Origin: JAWUVP01 sp034112285
GTDB lineage: Bacteria; Pseudomonadota; Gammaproteobacteria; JABDGN01
NCBI GenBank assembly: GCA_034112285.1
Contig: JAWUVP010000036.1
Coordinates: forward strand, 1 to 17,763
Length of the DNA: 17,763 nt
Direction: 5' to 3'
Both the position numbers and the translations under genes were made by a program. The notes under the pieces were generated by a model that worked only from the letters and a program-made list of their open reading frames with translations, had not been told where the DNA came from and did no database searches. Each line of letters starts with the position of its first letter. The first letter of the stretch is position 1. Shown piece by piece: positions 1 to 6,938 of this stretch.

Positions 1-2043
1 AACTTTTCCTAAACCGTCCAAAAACTTTTTAAATTCAGCATGCTCACTAATCTTTTCATAATGCATTCGCATCGGCGCAGAAACAAAAGCAGATTGTTGC
101 ACATAACGCTGCTCTTCTTCCTCATCAGAATCGTCTGATACATTCACGCCAAAAAAAGTATGATTAGCTGTTTCCTGACCACTGAGATAATCCTGATATT
201 GCTTTAATGTATAGCCCTTAAAATCTTGATCCCAATAATCAATGTGTTTTTTTAGTTTTTGAATAACTTCATCTGTATAAAAATTATGACGAAAACTACG
301 ATAAGTTAAGATAGTTATTAATTTGCAACGCAGGTTATAACGACGTTTGGCAAGAAACTTTTTTGCAGCTGCAGCATTGCTGCTTAAAGCAACTTTGGTC
401 AAATACTCCATGGCTAAAAGTAAATCTTGTCTACCGACTTTCCCATCACAGTAAGCAATGCCTAAAAGATAATTGCAATATCTTAACCTAGCTCGTTTGA
501 GCGGCTCTTCAATTTCTTTTGAATCATTTAGCCGGTAGGCAATTATGCCCTTAACACCGAAATAATATTTATTCGTACCTGCTGGATCAGAGTGTTTTTT
601 TAATAGCAGAGATAATTGGCTCAACTTTTCTTTGTCTTGGATCACCTTTTTCATCAAGGCAACATAAAGAAAATAGCATGGTGATTTTGAGCCATTAAGA
701 TGCGACGTTAAAAATTGCGACAAACATGTTTTCTCAAACAGTGAAGCACCTTGCTCCAGCAAAAACTGAATGTAGATAACATTACATTGCTCACAGGCTA
801 TTACCAATAAGCTTTGCTTGAACATATTCACGATTTTTTGGGCTGCATCAAAATATGAAACGGAACCTTCAGCAGCATCTGGGGCAGACAAAGAACTTGA
901 CACCTCATCTGTCACCTGTAGATAAGCTGAAGTATTGATTTGATATGACGGCGTGCTACTCCCACCTCCTGGAAATGGCTGCACATCTGTGGCGGCATAC
1001 GCAGCCGCGTGAGGAGGTGCAAAGGCTGACGTTCGTGCTGGCATGTCTTTTTCTAAACTAGCCGTCAAAGCAAAGGGTAAAACCATTAGCTCTTTATATA
1101 AGTCCTGTGGTGTCATATCTGTTAAAAAAGTTTGTGCGATGCTAACAAACCTATCGTGCTTTTCGGCTAGCTTAATCTTAATCAGCGCTTCATTTCTTTT
1201 AAAGGTGTTATCAAAGCGCAAACTATGTGGGCCATAATAAAAAATCAGATAACAATGCACCAAGCTTTTTTTAGTGAGTGTTTTTGCAAGCTCAGCATAA
1301 ATTCCCGCACTAGAGAGCGTAAAGACTTCTCCACTCACTGTGCCAAATACAAATAGAACATTATCAAGCAAGAAGCGGCAACAAGAAATTGCTTGTTCAG
1401 ATTGATTTATGGTATAAATTTTCTTAAGACTTTCTACTTTTTGAGTCGCCGGATTATCTTGTAGCAGATAAAACACCACCGAACCCTCTGCACAACCTAC
1501 TGCGAGCAAGAAACCATCGTCTGAAAAACAAACACAAGTAATATTCGAGCCCAGTTCGACCGTAATAGGCGAGCCGTCACCTTGTTCTTTTGATACAAGG
1601 TAAAGTGTTTTATTCACACCAACACAAAAATAGGCCCCATTCATCGATACTGCAAAAACTGAATTTTCATTCAAAGCAAAGTCCAATCTGACAATCAGAC
1701 TATCCCCACCAGAATCGAGCCCTCTGATGTTACGAGCTCTTGTTACATAATAATATTTTTTATCTGCCACAAAAAACAACCAACAGTTTTCAACAGTATG
1801 TTTTTGAGTCACTTTACCTTGAGCTAGATCGCATTCCTTTATAGAGCTAACAGCAAGACGAGCAACCGCCGTCAAACTACTTATGTGCCCTTGAGCCGAT
1901 GGGCTTGTAAAACACCTTATCTTCGTTTCACCAGAAGACGAAAGAGTAATAAACTCATTTGGGGTTAATACCATTAACGGGTTAAGGTTTTCCTTCGGAA
2001 CGTATATATCAATTATTTTTTTTGAGGACAGCTGATAATTCAT
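1..2043 (-). CDS. Eukaryote-like repeat protein (WD40-like, ankyrin-like, Sel1-like modules), 3' end outside the window
   Basis: The minus strand is open from ATG 2043 to base 1 (681 codons, no stop), so the gene continues past the left edge. What is visible: residues about 125-245 look like WD40 beta-propeller blades, for example ITCVCFSDDGFLLAVG at 168-183 and ISCCRFLLDN at 219-228. Residues about 335-395 are an Ala/Pro/Ser-rich linker. Residues 411-440 resemble one ankyrin repeat (IACEQCNV...FLLEQGASLF). Residues about 522-562 resemble one Sel1 repeat (YLLGIAYCDGKVG...AMEYLTKVAL). An acidic stretch (DDSDEEEE) lies near 637-644. No signal peptide or membrane segment is seen. Such combinations are typical of host-directed proteins of intracellular bacteria, but a secretion signal cannot be judged without the C-terminus. 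The Shine-Dalgarno (AAGA) is weak. The reading frame is secure; the domain names rest on pattern recognition only. Confidence 0.85.
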   Translation of the reverse strand, partial: MNYQLSSKKIIDIYVPKENLNPLMVLTPNEFITLSSSGETKIRCFTSPSAQGHISSLTAVARLAVSSIKECDLAQGKVTQKHTVENCWLFFVADKKYYYVTRARNIRGLDSGGDSLIVRLDFALNENSVFAVSMNGAYFCVGVNKTLYLVSKEQGDGSPITVELGSNITCVCFSDDGFLLAVGCAEGSVVFYLLQDNPATQKVESLKKIYTINQSEQAISCCRFLLDNVLFVFGTVSGEVFTLSSAGIYAELAKTLTKKSLVHCYLIFYYGPHSLRFDNTFKRNEALIKIKLAEKHDRFVSIAQTFLTDMTPQDLYKELMVLPFALTASLEKDMPARTSAFAPPHAAAYAATDVQPFPGGGSSTPSYQINTSAYLQVTDEVSSSLSAPDAAEGSVSYFDAAQKIVNMFKQSLLVIACEQCNVIYIQFLLEQGASLFEKTCLSQFLTSHLNGSKSPCYFLYVALMKKVIQDKEKLSQLSLLLKKHSDPAGTNKYYFGVKGIIAYRLNDSKEIEEPLKRARLRYCNYLLGIAYCDGKVGRQDLLLAMEYLTKVALSSNAAAAKKFLAKRRYNLRCKLITILTYRSFRHNFYTDEVIQKLKKHIDYWDQDFKGYTLKQYQDYLSGQETANHTFFGVNVSDDSDEEEEQRYVQQSAFVSAPMRMHYEKISEHAEFKKFLDGLGKV

Positions 2044-2076
2044 AGTCAAATTCTTAATCTCGCAATAGGAGCAGTG

Positions 2077-2082
2077 ATTATA
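2077..2082 (-). promoter_or_regulatory. Possible -10 box of the left-edge gene
   Basis: TATAAT on the minus strand, 33 bp before the ATG at 2043. No good -35 hexamer sits 16-18 bp upstream, so this is only a weak candidate. Confidence 0.3.
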
Positions 2083-2304
2083 ATCAATATTTTCTTAATA
2101 ACCATAAGGGATGGTACATGTAAAACATCGCGATGCTAACATATATTCAATTCTGCTAAAATAAAAATCAGAAGCAGTTCTAGACATCTGACTCTGCCAT
2201 CGACCTTACGCGTTTGTATTTAACAGGTATCTAACACCCCATTAAACTCATCAGCATGCGTAATAAACCCCATAAATTGCATACCTGACAACACATGACA
2301 GTTG

Positions 2305-2397
2305 CGGGGTCAGGTATTGCCATAAAGCGGTGCAGGTCAACTTAGCCGTTTACTTAAGAAAGAAAATAGCGGTTTTATGCCAATACTTGACTCCGCG
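2305..2397. repeat. Palindromic repeat element, copy 1
   Basis: An imperfect inverted repeat. The left arm (about 2302-2330) pairs with the right arm (about 2369-2397) through GTCAGGTATTG..CATAAA against TTTATGCCAATACTTGAC. The loop contains GTTTACTTAAGAAAGAAAA. It is homologous to the element at 6126-6214: over the first 42 aligned positions 30 are identical, and the loop from 2342 to 2370 differs at two positions. A second, nested dyad pairs ATACCTGAC (2281-2289) with GTCAGGTAT (2309-2317). No transposase is seen. The element resembles REP or MITE-type intergenic repeats. It fills much of the 405-bp gap between the divergent genes at 2043 and 2449; apart from it and the weak -10 box at 2077-2082, I see nothing else there. 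Confidence 0.8.
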
Positions 2398-2448
2398 ATA
2401 GGAATACACATTTGATTTAATATTAACTTAATATTTTGATGATAGGGT

Positions 2449-2622
2449 GTGATACAAATCAGAGAAGAATGGATTTTATTTCGTTCTGCCGGAACTAACT
2501 GGCAATGTATTCTTGAGCACTCATTAGGTTTAGTTGTTGATTGGATAATTAAAGCAACAGTTAACTCAAGCTTACAAGGTTTTATACATCACCTTAAACG
2601 ACATAATACAATCAAAAATTAA
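2449..2622 (+). CDS. Small hypothetical protein, 57 aa
   Basis: A GTG-started ORF with protein-like composition (begins VIQIREEWILFRSAG, ends LKRHNTIKN). It is preceded in frame by a TAG at 2443-2445, so it cannot extend upstream. No clear Shine-Dalgarno sits at a normal distance from GTG; AGGG is only one base away. Its TAA (2620-2622) overlaps the AAGGA that serves the next gene, and it is in the same frame as that gene with only three codons between. It may therefore be a separate small gene translationally coupled to the next one, or the N-terminal part of one gene split by a nonsense codon. The family is not recognised. Confidence 0.45.
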   Translation: MIQIREEWILFRSAGTNWQCILEHSLGLVVDWIIKATVNSSLQGFIHHLKRHNTIKN

Positions 2623-2631
2623 GGACCTATT

Positions 2632-3666
2632 TTGACATACGCATGCCTAGCATTACCCACTACAGCTAATATTTTTGCTCCCATGGCTATTGGAGACGCA
2701 GATATTTCAGTAACCTTCCCTTTAATCGAACTGATCCCGATAGCGCTAGGTAAATATATAACAGCAGTCTATTTTAGTGATTTTTATACTAAGAATCGGA
2801 TGTTTGTATCAGAGTATGCCTCTGCCTCAAATCTAGAAGGCTTGTCAAAATATCTCTATAGAAAAAATTTAGATTCAATCCCCCGGTCTATTATATTAGG
2901 AGAGCTTGAAGTTCTACATAAAAGTTATGTTACGTCTTTAAATCATGTGAGATTCTCTCAAAATGGATTTGAACCTCCATCACAAAAATTTTTCTTACAG
3001 TTGCCCCGAGATATCCGCAAAAAAATAGCCATTTTGCGAGCTGGAAACACGCAAAAACTCACATTCACGGACTATTTACAGCAAAGAATCAACATTGGCA
3101 TGAACGTGCTAACTAAAATTGAGCTTGATGGCAATTTTAATAAAAAATCAATAAACAGTCCCTTAAAATTAGCTTATGATAGCTTTATTAATATCTATGT
3201 TAGTGATTTATATCATTATTATACGGTTAACGCCTTGATTCACCGTAATACATTTAGACTTAGCGAAAATGAAAAGGCGGAATTACGCCAATATATCTAC
3301 TATCTCGCCATGATCCCTTGTTATCGCTCACAAATTTCTGCATGGGCTCATATATTCCCATTTTTGATACCAGGGGATAAAATGGATTTGCCGTCACTGT
3401 GTCAAGAGCAAAAACTTCATAAATTAATGCTAGATAGCTTTATCGGCAAAATACACCTACAGAAAATCATAATAGAACAAAGGTCGACCGATTCTTCAAG
3501 GCACGGTTTAGACTTAGAGATTAGCCTACACCCTTACGTGACATTATGGCTAAATTTTATTGAATCCAAACCAAGTAAGATACTAATAAATAAAGTAGAC
3601 ATTTACTATAAAAAAATCGGCTCTCATATCGGAAAAATAACAAAAAAAATCAGATTGTTCGAGTAG
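2632..3666 (+). CDS. Hypothetical protein, probable N-terminal part of a 1131-aa frameshifted protein
   Basis: 344 aa from a TTG start. The start is supported by AAGGA at 2621-2625 with a 6-nt spacer. I do not recognise the family. The protein is mostly alpha-helical in appearance, rich in Lys, Ile and Tyr, with a hydrophobic N-terminal third (about residues 3-50) but no classical signal peptide. The frame ends at TAG 3664-3666. The frame one base back is open from 3612 and leads without interruption into the 727-aa ORF. Where both frames are open there is a run of eight A's (3642-3649) read as ACA AAA AAA ATC. A -1 shift there joins the two into 1132 codons including the stop. What is seen is the overlap of open frames and the A-run; that the cell makes a fusion is inference. 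Confidence 0.75.
   Translation: MTYACLALPTTANIFAPMAIGDADISVTFPLIELIPIALGKYITAVYFSDFYTKNRMFVSEYASASNLEGLSKYLYRKNLDSIPRSIILGELEVLHKSYVTSLNHVRFSQNGFEPPSQKFFLQLPRDIRKKIAILRAGNTQKLTFTDYLQQRINIGMNVLTKIELDGNFNKKSINSPLKLAYDSFINIYVSDLYHYYTVNALIHRNTFRLSENEKAELRQYIYYLAMIPCYRSQISAWAHIFPFLIPGDKMDLPSLCQEQKLHKLMLDSFIGKIHLQKIIIEQRSTDSSRHGLDLEISLHPYVTLWLNFIESKPSKILINKVDIYYKKIGSHIGKITKKIRLFE
3642..3649 (+). other. A8 run, candidate -1 slippery site or indel
   Basis: Eight consecutive A's, in frame as A_AAA_AAA, a legitimate -1 slippery heptamer. It lies inside the 3612-3663 interval where the upstream and downstream frames are both open. A second run of seven A's at 3610-3616 is in the same interval but has T as the first slippery base. 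Transcriptional slippage, ribosomal slippage, a real indel or a base-calling error in the homopolymer would all look the same here. Confidence 0.55.
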
Positions 3667-3842
3667 AAATTTTATTTATACAGCTATTAGAACTGTTAGG
3701 TCTTTTAGTTAAATATGAAAAATCGCATGGACTAGAAAAAATTCTTCCAAAAGTCATAGACTATCAAGTTAGCTTATTTCGTGTCGCTACATGGGCCCAA
3801 AAAAACATATCACCTGAAACCTCAGCATTTAGTGATAACCAG

Positions 3843-6026
3843 ATGGCGGAACTTAACCCTGAAAAAAATTATGCAGCCATCAAGTCCTATAGCTCTTGGA
3901 TGACAGAAAAGTTTAATGATGCTGTGGTAGAAGCCCATGATTATACTGTGACAGCCGCAAAAGAAATCCTCCTGCATCCAAAGATTTTAGGCATGGGAGT
4001 TGCTGGTATATTAAGCTTAACAGGCTTAGGTCATTATGCACATAATAAGTATGAGCAACGACAAGAGCGACACAGCCTTATCAATAAAAATTTTTCTGAT
4101 ATTTTTATGCTGCTAAAAACATTTGCAATTGCTGCACAAAGGCAAGAGCCAACAAACCCTGAAAATTGCAACCTTACTATTACTTACAATGCTGATTGGA
4201 AAATAAATCCTACTCAAATCATTGAATACGTCCAGAGGTTTGACACCAAGATTCCTGAAAAAAAAGAGCATGTTGATTTTTTTGAGAAGAATAAGAATGT
4301 GAAAAGCTATGAGCTAACACGATATGGCATGCAACAAATAAAAACAGCTTTTATCGAAAATGATTTTGAGTTAGAAGAGGTTTTTTTCGACTCTAGTGAA
4401 GGGGTTTTAATAACGATCCCTTTGTTTTCCAAGAAAAATTGGCAACAGAAAATATCTAACATCACAATCAAGCTCCTAACCTTAGCTAAAAATTCTTGTG
4501 AGCAAACATCTGATCATGCTTATTCGGCTGCTTGTGAATTTACTGATTATATGGGGAACAAGCTTCGTGAACGAGTAAAGTCACTAACCGCATGTAACGC
4601 TTCAATCCTGAAATACATCACCCAGCACGAGAGCTTTTCCAAGCAATATATAAGTGAGAAAAACCAAAACTCAAAAACGACAGCTCTGTTATCGAAGAAC
4701 AAATCACATCTGGATATAATAATGACCCTGCGCTCTGAGGTGCAAACACACCTTCATGGTTTGTCTAAACAGCAACTAGAAATAAACACACATTACATCT
4801 ATCTTTCTAGAGCTGAACAAATAATTCACAGAAGTGTATTAGAACAGCAAAACGAACAGGCGTTAATTTTTTGCAGAAAAGCAAACAAACAAATCATGGA
4901 GTCCAGCCCAGCTCTAGACGAGTGTGTTCGATGGTGTAATTTATTACACCATCGGAAGCCAGGCAAAACCCCTGAGATAGTTCTCCCGCAAGTAGAAGAA
5001 GAACCTGCTGTTGTGGGCGTGGCTCAGCCAAATCCAGACCAAGCTTTATGGAAAATTCGGCGTGCTGAATATAAAAAAGCGCGTATGGAAGAGCGTGCTC
5101 AAACGCTAGAGCAAAGTGTTGCTCCTGTCTTGCAAGGCTTACTTAATGCACTTAACAACGGCGAACAGAACATTGTTACCCCTTCAGAACAAGATAATAT
5201 TATCAACAAGCACCAATTATTATTCGACTTGATTCGCTATCTTGAAATCATGAGGGCATTATCTATAACTCATGGTCTAGAAAAAAATTCTAATTTTATT
5301 GTAAGATTTCGAAATTGTTTAGTTCACCCTAAAGAGCCACGAACACTCAATGAGCTGGGCGACTATTCGAAAGGCTTAGTGGACTGCCAAAAATTAACCA
5401 TAGATGCCATTGCTCCTCAACAAGGCGCTATCTCTAAGTTCGGCATCAGTCAAAATGTGACAAAGAAATTAATAGGAGCATTAGAGACTTTTATTAAACC
5501 TCGATTACCTGCGATGGATGAGGAAGCATGTGAAACAATCACCAATTTATTTAGAATGTTCTATGACTTATGTGCAGAACTTGATGCGATGAGAACTAAC
5601 CCCAATGGTCGATTTCCGCGGGTGTTTGTTATGTGGCTTGCAAAAATGGGGGCCTTACGTGAGAGCATAAAAGAACGGTTAGAAGAAGAACAATTCACAA
5701 AGCTATGTCAACATGTTCCAATCATTCGTATGGAAACATTCAAAGATGCTCGCAAACAAAGACAATATAGCATGCATTATTCACCTCGCGAACAAATTGA
5801 AGAAGCGCAACATGAGGGAGAAAACACAAACCTCTTACAAGCAAAAACAGCCTACTATGCCTCTGTGAAATTAGATACCGATGAGCCTAACATTGCAAAA
5901 GCACTTAGCTTTGTCCAATCTGTCGATACGCGGGTGTTAAGACGGGGAATAGATAAATTTTGTGCTGAACACAAAATTTCATATTCAGCACCCTTAAATC
6001 CTGATGCCGCAGCATTTGATGCTTAA
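3843..6026 (+). CDS. Hypothetical 727-aa protein with HEPN-like RN-X3-H motif, C-terminal part of a frameshifted gene
   Basis: The first in-frame ATG is 3843, but it has no Shine-Dalgarno, and the frame is open with sensible coding back to 3612 (for example VEILFIQLLELLGLLVKYEK from 3663). Translation therefore probably enters from the 344-aa ORF by a -1 shift. Visible: one hydrophobic segment at residues about 48-66 (ILGMGVAGILSLTGLGHYAH), possibly a membrane anchor; long charged helical stretches at about 215-440; and Arg490-Asn491-X3-His495 (FRNCLVHP), matching the R-X4-6-H signature, with a polar residue after Arg, of HEPN-fold ribonucleases. The helices around it fit an all-alpha fold. 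No nucleotidyltransferase or antitoxin partner gene is seen. The motif is seen in the sequence; RNase activity is inference and could be wrong. The gene ends with TAA at 6024-6026. I see no convincing terminator after it. Confidence 0.8.
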   Translation: MAELNPEKNYAAIKSYSSWMTEKFNDAVVEAHDYTVTAAKEILLHPKILGMGVAGILSLTGLGHYAHNKYEQRQERHSLINKNFSDIFMLLKTFAIAAQRQEPTNPENCNLTITYNADWKINPTQIIEYVQRFDTKIPEKKEHVDFFEKNKNVKSYELTRYGMQQIKTAFIENDFELEEVFFDSSEGVLITIPLFSKKNWQQKISNITIKLLTLAKNSCEQTSDHAYSAACEFTDYMGNKLRERVKSLTACNASILKYITQHESFSKQYISEKNQNSKTTALLSKNKSHLDIIMTLRSEVQTHLHGLSKQQLEINTHYIYLSRAEQIIHRSVLEQQNEQALIFCRKANKQIMESSPALDECVRWCNLLHHRKPGKTPEIVLPQVEEEPAVVGVAQPNPDQALWKIRRAEYKKARMEERAQTLEQSVAPVLQGLLNALNNGEQNIVTPSEQDNIINKHQLLFDLIRYLEIMRALSITHGLEKNSNFIVRFRNCLVHPKEPRTLNELGDYSKGLVDCQKLTIDAIAPQQGAISKFGISQNVTKKLIGALETFIKPRLPAMDEEACETITNLFRMFYDLCAELDAMRTNPNGRFPRVFVMWLAKMGALRESIKERLEEEQFTKLCQHVPIIRMETFKDARKQRQYSMHYSPREQIEEAQHEGENTNLLQAKTAYYASVKLDTDEPNIAKALSFVQSVDTRVLRRGIDKFCAEHKISYSAPLNPDAAAFDA

Positions 6027-6125
6027 CCTTTTCACAAAAAAAAGTTGCGACTTGCTCGGGCACATCAAAAGAGAAGTTGTTTTTTCAAAAAACCATGCAG
6101 CCTTACTGTAGCGGTTGGAGCTATG

Positions 6126-6214
6126 AGGTCAGGCATCGGCATAAGGCAATGTAGGACGGCTTAGTCGTTTACTTAAGAAAGAAAAAAGCAGCCTTATGCC
6201 GATATTGAGTGTCC
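6126..6214. repeat. Palindromic repeat element, copy 2
   Basis: Homologous to copy 1 at 2305-2397 and in the same orientation. The left arm (6129-6147, CATCGGCATAAGGC) pairs with the right arm (6190-6208, GCCTTATGCCGATA) almost perfectly. The loop (6161-6189) keeps GTTTACTTAAGAAAGAAAA. At two stem positions both bases differ from copy 1 and pairing is kept (T:A to C:G and A:T to G:C). Just beyond it, ACCTGACCCCG (6235-6245) is the exact reverse complement of CGGGGTCAGGT at 2305-2315. The stretch 6027-6275 holds no gene; this repeat is its main content. Confidence 0.8.
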
Positions 6215-6275
6215 GTTAAACCGGGGGAAGATCAACCTGACCCCGTCAGCAAAATGTGGTGTTGCAAGCCTTCAT

Positions 6276-6779
6276 TCAGCTTGAAAACCTTGATGCTGAG
6301 CTTGCTGATGTTAAGGCGCAAGTGTGGTATCCCCCACCGGTTATCGCCACCACGCCAGAGCCTAAGTCTGTTACCGCGACGGGCCTGGGGCTGTTAGCCT
6401 CGCCGCCACCCTGACCATCGCCTAGCTGGCCATTGTTATTGTACCCCCAGCATTTAACTGCGCCGGTTTGCAGTAGGGCGCAGGTGTGCTCTAACCCACT
6501 GGCTATCGCCACCACGCCAGAGCCTAAGCCTAAGTCTTTTACCGCGACGGGTATGAGGCTGTTAGCATTGTCGCCACTATTGCCATCGCCTAGCTGGCCT
6601 TGGGCATTGCGCCCCCAACATTTAACTGCACCGGTTTGCAGTAGGGCGCAGGTGTGGTATGCCCCACCGGTTATCGCCACCACGCCAGAGCCTAAGTCTG
6701 TTACCGCGACGGGCGTGGGGCTGTCAGCCTCAAAGCCACTCTGACCATCGCCTAGCTGGCCATAGAAATTGTGCCCCCA
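6276..6779 (-). pseudogene. Untranslated 3' remainder of the RCC1-repeat gene, after the internal TGA
   Basis: It continues in the same frame after the TGA at 6780-6782. It encodes the rest of RCC1 repeat 2 (WGHNFYGQLGDG), repeats 3 and 4 (KCWGRNAQGQLGDG, KCWGYNNNGQLGDG) and a short unrelated tail, LTSASSASRFSS, ending at TGA 6276-6278. An ATG at 6683 could in principle restart translation (135 aa), but no Shine-Dalgarno precedes it. Repeat 4 stops half-way, after HTCAL. The coding quality is intact apart from the one stop, so the lesion looks recent. Confidence 0.75.
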
Positions 6780-6938
6780 TCATTTTACTGCGCCGGTTTG
6801 CAGTAGCGCGCAGGTGTGCAATCCCCCACCGGTTATCGCCACCACGCCAGAGCCTAAGTCTTTTACCGCGACGGGCGTGAGACGGTTCTCATTGTTGTCA
6901 TCGCCTAGCTCGCCTTCGACATTGCGCCCCCAACATTT
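6315..6938 (-). repeat. Tandem RCC1-type DNA repeats, four units
   Basis: Four direct repeats, each starting at Lys-Cys-Trp-Gly. The Cys-codon positions are 6935, 6782 (TGA in place of TGY), 6620 and 6452, giving periods of 153, 162 and 168 bp (51, 54 and 56 codons). The repeated core includes GQLGDG, PVAV, DLGSGVVAI and HTCALLQTGAV. Unit 3 has an extra six bases (LGLG for LG). The units are very similar at DNA level, indicating recent duplication. Confidence 0.9.

Noticed and set aside
2115..2135. Perfect short palindromes TACATGTA and CATCGCGATG upstream of the left-edge gene
   Set aside because: Possible operator sites, but short, unrelated to each other and without a regulator gene nearby; too weak to annotate.
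2387..2423. TTGACT in the repeat arm as a -35 box for the accessory cassette
   Set aside because: No acceptable -10 hexamer at 16-18 bp; the nearest TAATAT is about 25 bp away.
6780..6782. UGA read as selenocysteine or tryptophan
   Set aside because: mraZ and ftsL end with UGA, so the code is standard. There is no hairpin directly after the codon as bacterial selenocysteine insertion needs, and RCC1 Cys is not a redox catalyst.
6315..6938. Regularly spaced repeats as a CRISPR array
   Set aside because: The period is 153-168 bp, and the repeats are in-frame protein repeats (RCC1) with no short spacer pattern.
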